Positions 9,684-17,586 of a stretch of 64,000 nt of DNA are shown here, in pieces. Position 1 is the first letter of the stretch, and every line of letters begins with the position of its first letter. The position numbers and the translations under genes were made by a program. Where the stretch lies: positions 62,001 through 126,000 of the forward strand of contig CAWJLO010000006.1 of the NCBI GenBank assembly GCA_963843685.1, in the 5' to 3' direction. A model generated the notes under the pieces. That model saw only the letters and a program-made list of their open reading frames with translations. It made no database searches and was not told the origin of the DNA. This DNA comes from DASQHL01 sp963843685. GTDB taxonomy: Bacteria; Chloroflexota; Dehalococcoidia; DSTF01; JACRBR01.

Positions 9684-10513
9684 TTCTCGAAGATCGGCAG
9701 CTCCGTGATCTCGCGGAGCGTGTGTATCGTGAAGTCTGGCGTGATGCCTTCGCCTTCCTTGTACTCGCCCAGGGCGCGGCCGGTTTGGGCACGCGTCGCC
9801 GGCATGTCCGGCGGCACCTCACCGACCTGCTCGGCCTCGTGCGGCGGGTCGTGCTTCCGCGACCGGCGCCAGATGCTCGTCATGCCCAGCGTCCGCGACG
9901 CCTCGACGTCGGCGCGGAGCGAGTCGCCGCACATCGCGGTCTCGGTCGGGTCGATCTTCATCGTCTCGAAGACGTGCTCGAAGATCTTCGGATGCGGCTT
10001 CATGTAGCCGAAGTCGCAGGAGACGGCCGTCGCCTCGAAGTAGCGGTCCAGCCCCAGCTCGCGCAGCTCCTCCGCGAAGCGCGGCCCCCCGAAGACGCGG
10101 TTGGTGATGCAGCCGATGCGCACGCCGTGGTCGCGCAGCCAGTCCAACGTCGGGAAAGCGTCGTCGTACAACGTCCGGCCAAGCTGCAGCCCGCCGATGT
10201 TCCACGCGTCCCAGAGCTGCGCCGCCTGCTCGTACGAGATCTGCAGGCCCATGCCCGCGGCGATCTCGCGGACGACGGCGTTGAAGTCGGGGCTCACGCA
10301 GTCGGACTCGTACGCCGCGCGGTCCGCCTTCTCCACCCCAAGCCGGATCTCGCGGCCGAGGAAGCGCAGCTCGCCCTCCAACGGCACGCCCCACGACTCC
10401 AGCGCGCCGCTGATGCGCCGCATGGTCTCCATGCGGATCTCCATCGCCGGCGGCATCTTCGGGAAGTGCCACAGCGTGTCGCCGAGATCGAAGAGCATCG
10501 CCTTGATCGCCAT
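9680..10513 (-). CDS. HAD-superfamily hydrolase
   Basis: 277 aa. Motif I is 'MLFDLGDTLW' (Asp nucleophile at residue 9, with Gly in place of the first residue's usual Asp partner and a second Asp at position 12). Motif II is 'GCITNR' and motifs III/IV are 'KPHPKIF' and 'MCGDSLRADVEAS'. An alpha-helical cap sits between motifs I and II, as in HAD subfamily IA phosphatases. A C-terminal extension of about 60 residues is unusual. The start has a good SD (GGAGGG), and TATCCT lies 18 nt before the ATG. Substrate unknown. Confidence 0.75.
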   Translation of the reverse strand: MAIKAMLFDLGDTLWHFPKMPPAMEIRMETMRRISGALESWGVPLEGELRFLGREIRLGVEKADRAAYESDCVSPDFNAVVREIAAGMGLQISYEQAAQLWDAWNIGGLQLGRTLYDDAFPTLDWLRDHGVRIGCITNRVFGGPRFAEELRELGLDRYFEATAVSCDFGYMKPHPKIFEHVFETMKIDPTETAMCGDSLRADVEASRTLGMTSIWRRSRKHDPPHEAEQVGEVPPDMPATRAQTGRALGEYKEGEGITPDFTIHTLREITELPIFEK

Positions 10514-10658
10514 TCCGTCCCTCCGAGCGGGAGGATACCGTCCGCGAAGGCCTCGAGCTACCGGGATAGACGCTCCACGATGGCCGTTGTATCTTCGTTG
10601 TCAACGGTGCATGCGCGATGCGCGCGCCGATTCTCGTGCCACACGAAGGGAGCTACAG

Positions 10659-12701
10659 ATGGGGATCGGCATCCTGATCATCGTACTGCTGGTGCTGCTG
10701 GTGTTCTCGTTCCTCACGCTCTTTGGCGGCATGCTCGTGAACATCGGCGGCCAGCAGGTCGGCATCATCGAGCGCAAGTACTTCGGCCGTCACCTGCCCC
10801 AGGGCCGCGTCGTCGCGATGCGCAACGAAATCGGCGTGCAGGCGCGCGTGCTGCAGCCGGGGCTGACGTTCCTGCCGCCCTTCATCTATCGCGTCACCAA
10901 GGCCGACATGCTCGTCGTCGCCGAGGACGAGGTGGGGCTGATCGAGTCGATCGACGGGCGCCCCCTCGACCCGGGCCACATCTTCGGCCGTCACGTCGAC
11001 GCGCACGACACGTTCCAGGACGGCGAGGCGTTCCTCCAGAACGGCGGCCAGAAGGGTCCGCAGGTCGACATCCTCCCGCCCGGCAAGTACCGGATCAACA
11101 CCTACCTGTTCAAGGTGAGCAACCAGCCGGCCCTGATCGTTGCGCAGGGACAGATCGGCGTCGTCAGCGCCCGTGACGGCGAGCCGATGGCGTCCGGACG
11201 GCTGCTCGCCCACATGGTGCCCGGTCACCAGGCGTACCAGGACGGCGAGGCGTTCCTGCAGAACGGCGGCCAGCGTGGGCCGCAGATCGAGGTGATGTTC
11301 CCGGGCCGCTACCGGCTCAACACCGATCTGTTCAGCGTCGACGTGCAGCCGGCGACCATCGTGCAGGCCAACCAGGTGGGGCTCGTCACGGCAAAGGACG
11401 GCTCTCCCCTCCCACCGACCGAGTTGGTGGCGGCGAGCATCGCCGGCCACAACGACTTCCAGGATCCGTCCGCGTTCCTCGCCAACGGCGGCCAGCGCGG
11501 CCCGCAGTACGACCTCCTGAAGCCCGGCACGTATTACATCAACCCGCTGATGTTCGACGTGAAGCTCGACAACGTCGCCATCGTGCAACGCGGCGAGGTA
11601 GCGGTGCTGGTCTCGAACGTCGGCCAGGAGCCGCCCGACATCGCACCGGAGGAGCGGCTGGCCGGGAAGGAGCGCTACGTCGTGCCGGAGGGCTTTCGCG
11701 GCATCCAGGCGGAGGTGGCGGGGCCGGGTGTGTACTACCTGAACCGCTGGGCGTACATCGCCTACATCATCCCGACGACGAACCTCACCATCGACTGGGC
11801 CGATGAATCGATGGCCTCGTCCGTTGCGGGCGACGTCTCCGACCCGAAAAGCGGGCATCGCGCGCAGCTCTTCAACCCGCTGGCCGTCATCAGCCGCGAA
11901 GGCTTCGAGATGCGCGTCGGCGTCAAGGTGGTGATCCGCGTGCGCCCCGAGCAGGCGCCGCTCATGGTGGCGAAGATCGGCTCGCTCGAGAACCTGATCG
12001 ACCACGTCGTGCACCCCATGATCGACTCGTCGTTCCGCAACCAGGCGTCGTCGTCAGAGGCGATGAATTTCATGCAGGACCGCGCGGACGAGCAGGCGAA
12101 GGCGGAGGCGCGGACGCGCGAGGAGCTGGAGAAGTACCACGTCGAGTGCGTCTCCGTGCTGATCTCGCAGATCATCCTGCCGCAGGAGCTGATGGAAATC
12201 CACACGCGGCGCGTGATCGCCGCGCAGCAACAGGACATGTACGTCGAGCAGCAGAAGTCCGAAGAAAAGCGCATCGACACGGAGAACACGCGCGCGAAGG
12301 CCGACAAGCAGGTCGAGCTGGTAGCCGCGCAGATCGGCGTCCAGGTAGCCGAACAGACCAAGCAGAAGACGATCAACGAGGCCGAGGGCCGCGCCCGCGC
12401 CACCGAGCTGGAAGGCGAAGCCGAGGGAAAGAAGATCCAGGCCGTCGGTGCCGCGACGGCCGAGGCGTACGAGAAGCAGGTGGCCGCCGTTGGGCAGCTC
12501 AACCTCGCGGGGATCGAAGTCACGAAGGCCGTGGCCGGCGCCGGGCTGAAGATCACGCCGGACATCATGGTCGGCGGCGGTGGTGACGGGACCGGCGGCA
12601 GCGTCTTCTCCGCCTTCATCGCCCAGCTCCTCGCTGGCAGCCGCGTCTCGATCCAGCCCCCGGCCGGCGGCGGCTCCACACAAGGCGGAGGGCGCAGTTA
12701 G
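10659..12701 (+). CDS. SPFH/flotillin-like protein with three 74-residue N-terminal repeats
   Basis: 680 aa. One N-terminal transmembrane helix (residues 3-25) precedes a repeat region. Three copies of a unit opening 'D..AFL.NGGQ.GPQ' start at residues 121, 195 and 269, giving a period of exactly 74; a degenerate copy lies before the first. An SPFH/band-7 domain follows (about 365-520, 'IDHVVHPMIDSSFRNQ'). Next comes an Ala/Glu/Lys-rich coiled coil (about 520-625), then a Gly-rich tail. SPFH proteins form membrane-bound oligomeric cages or microdomain scaffolds. ATG 10659 has an AAGGGAG SD. The LPSTG-anchored protein follows after 16 nt. Confidence 0.8.
   Translation: MGIGILIIVLLVLLVFSFLTLFGGMLVNIGGQQVGIIERKYFGRHLPQGRVVAMRNEIGVQARVLQPGLTFLPPFIYRVTKADMLVVAEDEVGLIESIDGRPLDPGHIFGRHVDAHDTFQDGEAFLQNGGQKGPQVDILPPGKYRINTYLFKVSNQPALIVAQGQIGVVSARDGEPMASGRLLAHMVPGHQAYQDGEAFLQNGGQRGPQIEVMFPGRYRLNTDLFSVDVQPATIVQANQVGLVTAKDGSPLPPTELVAASIAGHNDFQDPSAFLANGGQRGPQYDLLKPGTYYINPLMFDVKLDNVAIVQRGEVAVLVSNVGQEPPDIAPEERLAGKERYVVPEGFRGIQAEVAGPGVYYLNRWAYIAYIIPTTNLTIDWADESMASSVAGDVSDPKSGHRAQLFNPLAVISREGFEMRVGVKVVIRVRPEQAPLMVAKIGSLENLIDHVVHPMIDSSFRNQASSSEAMNFMQDRADEQAKAEARTREELEKYHVECVSVLISQIILPQELMEIHTRRVIAAQQQDMYVEQQKSEEKRIDTENTRAKADKQVELVAAQIGVQVAEQTKQKTINEAEGRARATELEGEAEGKKIQAVGAATAEAYEKQVAAVGQLNLAGIEVTKAVAGAGLKITPDIMVGGGGDGTGGSVFSAFIAQLLAGSRVSIQPPAGGGSTQGGGRS
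11019..11693 (+). repeat. Three in-frame 222-bp (74-codon) tandem repeats inside the SPFH gene
   Basis: Copies begin at 11019, 11241 and 11463. The protein units share 'NGGQ.GPQ', 'PG.Y..N...F.V', an 'IV' strand and a Gly-rich turn. The DNA copies have diverged, so the duplications are old. Confidence 0.7.
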
Positions 12702-12717
12702 GCAAGGGAGCACGGTC

Positions 12718-13494
12718 TTGAACAGCCTAGATCGAGTTCTAACGAGCGCTGTCGCTATGGCCGCGTTCGCGTTCGCGACCATCGCCGCATCTCCTGCACC
12801 GGCGACGACCGTGCCCGGCACGCCGACGGCGCTCGCAACCGCGTCGGCCTCGACCGGCACGGCGACGGAGCCGGTCGCGACGGTCACACCCATCCCGAGC
12901 GCGACCGAAGAACTGCCGCCGAGGCCCGGTTCTCCGACGCCGACCCCGGCCCTTCCCGAAGAGGGCGGCCCGCCCGGCGGCGTACTGGGTGGGCATCTCT
13001 ACATCGACAACGACGCCAGCGGCAGCCTGACGCCCGGTGACGGCACGCCCGGTGGAACAGTCATTGTCGACGCGCTCGACTCGGACGGACGTACTGTTCA
13101 CGGATACGGGGCGGCGACAGACACCTCAGGCGTGTGGCAGATCAGAGCTCTTCCCGACGGCGCGTATCGGGTTCGCTGGGATCCGCCCGTGCCGGAGTCG
13201 CAGTGGCCGCTGACGATCCCGCCGGTTCAGGCCATCGTGCTGAACCCAATAGAGACGGTCCACGCGGTCACCAGAACGGTTGAGATCAGTGGCGCGAGCC
13301 GAATCCTCGACATCGACTTTGGCATTCCCAAGCAACAGCCGGTGGCCGGCGGCGGACTGCCGAGCACGGGCACCGGCGGCTCGGCCGACGGCTCCTGGTT
13401 GCCGATGGCGTTCGGCGCGTTCGGCATAGCCCTCGCGTTCTGCGGCGCCGCGTGGCTCACGCTTCGCCGACGGATCGGCACGCGAACGAGCTGA
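12718..13494 (+). CDS. Secreted SdrD_B-like surface protein with LPSTG sorting signal
   Basis: 258 aa. It has a signal peptide (residues 1-25), then a Thr/Ala/Pro-rich linker, then one SdrD B-type/Cna-like beta domain ('GHLYIDNDASGSLTPGDG...', residues about 99-205). The C-terminus has 'LPSTG' near residue 217, a hydrophobic helix and an Arg-rich tail, the order of a sortase sorting signal. The protein is probably attached to the cell wall or retained in the membrane. Start TTG 12718 was chosen because AAGGGAG lies 8 nt upstream and the signal peptide starts there. It follows the SPFH gene closely, so the two may be cotranscribed. Confidence 0.7.
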   Translation: MNSLDRVLTSAVAMAAFAFATIAASPAPATTVPGTPTALATASASTGTATEPVATVTPIPSATEELPPRPGSPTPTPALPEEGGPPGGVLGGHLYIDNDASGSLTPGDGTPGGTVIVDALDSDGRTVHGYGAATDTSGVWQIRALPDGAYRVRWDPPVPESQWPLTIPPVQAIVLNPIETVHAVTRTVEISGASRILDIDFGIPKQQPVAGGGLPSTGTGGSADGSWLPMAFGAFGIALAFCGAAWLTLRRRIGTRTS

Positions 13495-13588
13495 CCAGGA
13501 CGGCGGATTAGCGTCTATGCGTTCGATCTCGCTGCAAGCAGCAGCCGCCTGAATCCGGGTTCATCTCGCCTCATACGCGGCGCCTTCG

Positions 13589-13594
13589 TATACT
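13589..13594 (+). promoter_or_regulatory. Candidate -10 box (TATACT) for dnaX
   Basis: TATACT lies 37 nt before the dnaX GTG. No clear -35 hexamer is seen. Confidence 0.4.
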
Positions 13595-13631
13595 GTCCCC
13601 ACCCCCAGGGCAGCCGAAGGATCGATACCCC

Positions 13632-15398
13632 GTGCCGACTGAAGTCCTCTATCGCAAATGGCGACCCCAGCGCTTCGCCGACGTCTCCGGGCAGGACCTG
13701 CTGACGCGCACGCTCGTGAACGCCGTGGCCACGCACAGGGTCTCGCACGCGTACCTGTTCGCCGGACCGCGCGGCACGGGCAAGACCACGACCGCCCGTC
13801 TCCTCGCGAAGGCCATCAACTGCGAGAAGAACGCCGAGGACCAGAAGAAGAGCCCCGGCGAGCCGTGCAACGAATGCGCCTCCTGCAGGGCGTTCGGCAC
13901 CGGCAGCGCGCTCGATCTGATCGAGATGGACGGCGCCAGCAACCGCGGCATCGACGACATCCGCAACCTGCGCGAGGCCGCGAATTACCTGCCCATGGGC
14001 GGCATCAGCGCGCACAAGGTGTACCTCATCGACGAGGTGCACATGCTGACCGAGCCCGCGTTCAACGCGCTGCTCAAGACGCTGGAGGAGCCGCCGCCCC
14101 ACATCGTCTTCATCCTCGCGACCACCGACGCGCACAAGGTGCCGGCGACGATCCTTTCGCGCTGCCAGCGGCACGAGTTCCGCCGCATCCCCCTCGCCGC
14201 CATCATCGACCGGCTGGCGTACATCGCCGAGCAAGAGGGGATCACCGTCCCCCGCGACGGCCTGGAGCTGATCGCGCGCGAAGCGACCGGCAGCCTCCGC
14301 GACGCCATCAACCTGCTGGAGCAGATCGGCGACTCGTACGGCAAGGACGCGTCGCTCGAGGCTGTGCGCGAGGGGCTGGGCCTCGTCGGCGACGAGCGGG
14401 CGGCGCAGCTGGCCACGCAGACGCTGACGGGAGACCTCGCGGGCGGGCTGGCGACGATCGGCGCCGTACGCGACGACGGCCTCGACCTCCGCCAGTTTCA
14501 GAAGGAGGTCGTGCTGCGCCTGCGCGAGCTGCTTGTCGTGCAGTCCGGCGCGGACGGCGGCGGCGCCTGGACGCCGGAACAGGCCGAGAGCATGCGCGCG
14601 TCAGTCAAAGACGTGCCGACAGCGACGACCGTGCGCGCGCTGAAGGCGTTCGGCACGGCGGATCTGCGAGCGGACCCGCTGTCGCCGCTGCCGCTCGAGC
14701 TGGCGCTCGCCGAATCGATCCTCGAGCCGGCGCCCGTTGCGACGGGACGCGCCGAGGCGGCACCACGCCCGCCCGCGCCGCCGCCGATGCGGCCGCCGCA
14801 GGCATCACGGCCCGCGCCGCCGCCCCCGAAGCCCGCGCCACGCGCCCAGCAACCGGCGTCGGCCGAGCGCGTGCCGCCGGAGCTGCGTCGCGACCTGAGC
14901 AGCGCCTCGGCCGAAGACATCGCGGCGATGCTGGGCAGCAAGGCGCCCGTGATCCCGCCCGCGGCCGACACAGCCGAGGAGGAACCGGCGCCCGCGCCCG
15001 CGAACGGCGCCGCACATCACGCCATTGAGCCGCTGCCGGGAGCCGATGCCGGCGCGCACGCTGAGCTGGCCAACTTCGTGCCGGAGCTGCGCAAGCTCGC
15101 CCGGCCGCGCAGCGTGAAGCTCGATGCGCTGCTCAATGGCTCGTGCGAGGCCGTCTCGTGGCAGGACGGCGTGCTGACCCTCGGCTTCTACGAGGACAAG
15201 TTCCACAAGAAGGGCGTGGAGGAGGCGGCGAACCGGCGCGTGTACGAAGAGCTGGCAGCCGAGATCCTGGGAGCGCCCGTTTCTATCCGGTGTATCATTT
15301 CGCCGAAGAAGGCGAAGCCGATGAGCAAGAGCCCGCTCGTGCAGCACGCCGTGCAGACTCACGGCGCGAAGATCGTCTCCGGAGACCAGGAGCAGTAA
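13632..15398 (+). CDS. dnaX: DNA polymerase III subunit gamma/tau
   Basis: 588 aa. This is the clamp-loader ATPase. Walker A 'GPRGTGKTT' is at residues 45-53. The zinc module cysteines follow ('NCEKN' and 'CNECASC'), with Walker B 'YLIDEVHML' near residue 132 and sensor 1 'FILATTDAHKVPATILSRCQRH'. A Pro/Ala-rich linker (about 375-415) separates the ATPase from the C-terminal tau-like domain. Start GTG 13632 begins the canonical 'VLYRKWRP' N-terminus. It is the first gene of the dnaX-ybaB-recR cluster, a very common bacterial arrangement. I see no A-rich slippery run that would suggest a frameshifted short form. Confidence 0.95.
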   Translation: MPTEVLYRKWRPQRFADVSGQDLLTRTLVNAVATHRVSHAYLFAGPRGTGKTTTARLLAKAINCEKNAEDQKKSPGEPCNECASCRAFGTGSALDLIEMDGASNRGIDDIRNLREAANYLPMGGISAHKVYLIDEVHMLTEPAFNALLKTLEEPPPHIVFILATTDAHKVPATILSRCQRHEFRRIPLAAIIDRLAYIAEQEGITVPRDGLELIAREATGSLRDAINLLEQIGDSYGKDASLEAVREGLGLVGDERAAQLATQTLTGDLAGGLATIGAVRDDGLDLRQFQKEVVLRLRELLVVQSGADGGGAWTPEQAESMRASVKDVPTATTVRALKAFGTADLRADPLSPLPLELALAESILEPAPVATGRAEAAPRPPAPPPMRPPQASRPAPPPPKPAPRAQQPASAERVPPELRRDLSSASAEDIAAMLGSKAPVIPPAADTAEEEPAPAPANGAAHHAIEPLPGADAGAHAELANFVPELRKLARPRSVKLDALLNGSCEAVSWQDGVLTLGFYEDKFHKKGVEEAANRRVYEELAAEILGAPVSIRCIISPKKAKPMSKSPLVQHAVQTHGAKIVSGDQEQ

Positions 15399-15400
15399 CG

Positions 15401-15721
15401 ATGACGATGAACCGTGACATGATGGCGAAGATCGCGCAGATGCAGGAGCGCCTCGTGAAGGCGCAGGCCGATCTCGCCGAGAAGCGCGCGGAGGGCACGT
15501 CCGGCGGCGGCGCCGTGCACATCGTGCTCACCGGCGGCATGCAAGTGGACTCGCTCAAGATCGACAAGGAAGTCATCGACCCCGATGACGTGGAGATGCT
15601 GGAGGACCTGCTGACGGCGGCGCTGAACGAGGTGCTCGGCAAGGTCCAGTCACTGCAGATGTCGCAGCTCGCGGGCCTGGCGGGGAGCCTCGGCATCGGC
15701 GGCATCCCGGGGTTGCAGTAG
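15401..15721 (+). CDS. YbaB/EbfC nucleoid-associated protein
   Basis: 106 aa, normal for the family. An N-terminal amphipathic helix ('MAKIAQMQERLVKAQADLAEK') precedes the beta strands 'VHIVLTGGMQVDSLKIDKEV'. The C-terminus is Gly-rich, ending 'GIGGIPGLQ'. The family forms dimers that bind DNA non-specifically. It sits between dnaX (2 nt gap) and recR, the standard context for ybaB. Confidence 0.9.
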   Translation: MTMNRDMMAKIAQMQERLVKAQADLAEKRAEGTSGGGAVHIVLTGGMQVDSLKIDKEVIDPDDVEMLEDLLTAALNEVLGKVQSLQMSQLAGLAGSLGIGGIPGLQ

Positions 15722-15774
15722 GCCACCTCTCAGCCCGTCCCGCGTCGTTTGTAGTTCGAAGGCCCCGACCCCGC

Positions 15775-16386
15775 ATGAACGAAGCCACCGACGTTGCGCC
15801 CGTACCCGTTACGCGCCTGATCGAGGAGTTCCACAAGCTCCCCGGCGTCGGGCCGAAGAGCGCCCAGCGGCTCACCTACCACCTGCTCCGCATACCGAAA
15901 GAGGACGCCCTCGCCCTCGCGGACGCCATCACGCAGCTCAAGGAGCGCACCGTCCTCTGCTCCGTCTGCCAGAACGTCACCGAGTCCGACCCCTGCGCCA
16001 TCTGCCGCGACGAATCGCGCGATCGCACCGTCATCTGCGTCGTCGAGGAGCCGCTGGACATCCTCGCCGTCGAACGCACGCGCGGCTTCCGCGGTCTCTA
16101 CCACGTGCTCCATGGCGTGATCTCGCCGATGGACGGGATCGGCCCGGAGGATCTGAAGGTCAACGAGCTGCTGGCACGCCTCCGGGGCGGCAACGTCACC
16201 GAAGTCATCATGGCCACCAACCCCAACCTCGAAGGCGAGGCCACGTCGATGTACGTCAGCCGCCTGCTGACGCCCCTCGGCACGCGCGTCACGCGCCTCG
16301 CCCGCGGCCTCCCCATGGGCAGCGACCTCGAGTACGCCGACGACGTCACCCTCGCCCGCGCCCTGGAGAACCGCCAGGACGTCTGA
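15775..16386 (+). CDS. recR: Recombination mediator RecR
   Basis: 203 aa, the usual RecR length. It has an N-terminal helix-hairpin-helix ('LPGVGPKSAQRLTYHLL'), a four-cysteine zinc motif ('CSVCQNVTESDPCAIC', residues about 62-77), a Toprim domain ('VICVVEEPLDILAVERT') and the C-terminal 'GSDLEYADDVTLARAL'. RecR works with RecO/RecF to load RecA at gaps. It is the third gene of the dnaX-ybaB-recR cluster, 53 nt after ybaB. Confidence 0.95.
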   Translation: MNEATDVAPVPVTRLIEEFHKLPGVGPKSAQRLTYHLLRIPKEDALALADAITQLKERTVLCSVCQNVTESDPCAICRDESRDRTVICVVEEPLDILAVERTRGFRGLYHVLHGVISPMDGIGPEDLKVNELLARLRGGNVTEVIMATNPNLEGEATSMYVSRLLTPLGTRVTRLARGLPMGSDLEYADDVTLARALENRQDV

Positions 16387-16454
16387 TCCCGCTCGCCGTT
16401 GAGTTTGCGAATCTCGTAGCCGAACAGCGCTCGCCAGAGAACGCCGTCCCGTCG

Positions 16455-16460
16455 TAGGAT
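16455..16460 (+). promoter_or_regulatory. Candidate -10 box, leaderless type
   Basis: TAGGAT ends 7 nt before the ATG at 16468. No SD is present. Confidence 0.4.
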
Positions 16461-16467
16461 CGGCGCC

Positions 16468-17554
16468 ATGACACGGTTTGCCCCGAAGGCCGTAGCCGAG
16501 CGCGAGGGCATCGTCCCGATCGATGATCGCCTGCTCGCCTTCCTCCGCCGCGAGTGGGGCGACAACATCGCCTACGCGGACCCGCCCGCGCCGCATCACC
16601 GGCGGCTTCGATACGACCATCTACGGCTTCCGCCTGTCCGGCACGGACGGCGATCTCGCGCAGCCACTGATCGTCCGCATCTACGGCCCCGAAGCGCACG
16701 AGCGACAGGCGACCTTCGAGACCGTGATGCACAACACGCTCGCCGGCCTTGGCTACCCTACGCCCCGCATCCTCGCCGGCTCGACCGACGCCACCCTGCT
16801 GGGCACGCCCTTCGTCATCATGCCGCGCGTGCCCGGTCGCGTGATGCTCGCGTCCATCTTCGGTCCGCGGGCGCCGGACACGGCGAGGACGCTCGGCACG
16901 CTGCATGCACGGCTGCACGCGCTCGACGCCGCCGAGCTGCGGCGCGCACTCGAAGCGGCGGGCGTCGACTCGATGGGCTGGGAGGCCAGCGTCAGCCTCG
17001 ACTGGATGCGGACGGAGATCGACGCGCTCCGGCTGGACGGGCTCCGCGATGCGCTCGACTGGCTCATCGCCAACCGCCCGCCCGCCCCGGCGCGTCTCGC
17101 CATCTGTCACGGCGACTTTCACCCGCTGAACATCATGATGGACGGCCGAACCGTGAGCGGTGTGCTCGATTGGGCCGGTGCCCGCATCGGCGACCCGGCG
17201 TGGGACGTCGGCGCCACGCTCGCCCTGTTCGGGCAGGGCCCCGTCGGCATGCCGGCGCCCGTCCTGCGCGCGATCGGAGTGCTCCGCCGCTGGCTGCTGG
17301 GCCGGTACATCCGTGCGTACTCCACGGCGATGCCGCTCGACATGGATGCCGTGCGCTACTACGAGGCGTACCGCTGCACCCTGTTCCTCGTCGAGGGCGG
17401 GCAGCATCGCCAGGCGCTCGCCGGCGTCATCCCGCCGCTCGTCCGCCCGACCGCCTTTCACGCAAAGCCGGTGCTCGACGGGATCGCCCGCCGCGTGACG
17501 CAGATCACGGGCGTGAGCGTGAGTCTCCCTCCGGAGAAGCGAAGCTCGAACTAG
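16468..17554 (+). CDS. Aminoglycoside-phosphotransferase-fold kinase; frameshift in sequence
   Basis: 361 aa after removing one extra C at about 16591-16597, which restores 'PPAPITGGFDTTIYGFRLSG'. The catalytic loop 'ICHGDFHPLNIMMDG' and the metal-binding 'LDWAGARIGDPAWD' are complete, so the protein is probably an active kinase of the APH/choline-kinase fold. The family phosphorylates small molecules, and drug resistance cannot be inferred. It probably uses a leaderless mRNA (TAGGAT 7 nt before ATG). GH20 follows with its own -10 box. Confidence 0.72.
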
Positions 17555-17574
17555 CAGCCGCCCGACCGACCACG

Positions 17575-17580
17575 TACCAT
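17575..17580 (+). promoter_or_regulatory. Candidate -10 box, leaderless type, for the GH20 gene
   Basis: TACCAT ends 6 nt before the ATG at 17587. No SD is seen. Confidence 0.4.
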
Positions 17581-17586
17581 CCCCAC

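Noticed and set aside
13495..13631. SRP RNA or tRNA-Ser gene before dnaX
   Set aside because: This position holds such genes in some Gram-positive bacteria, but no matching sequence is seen here.
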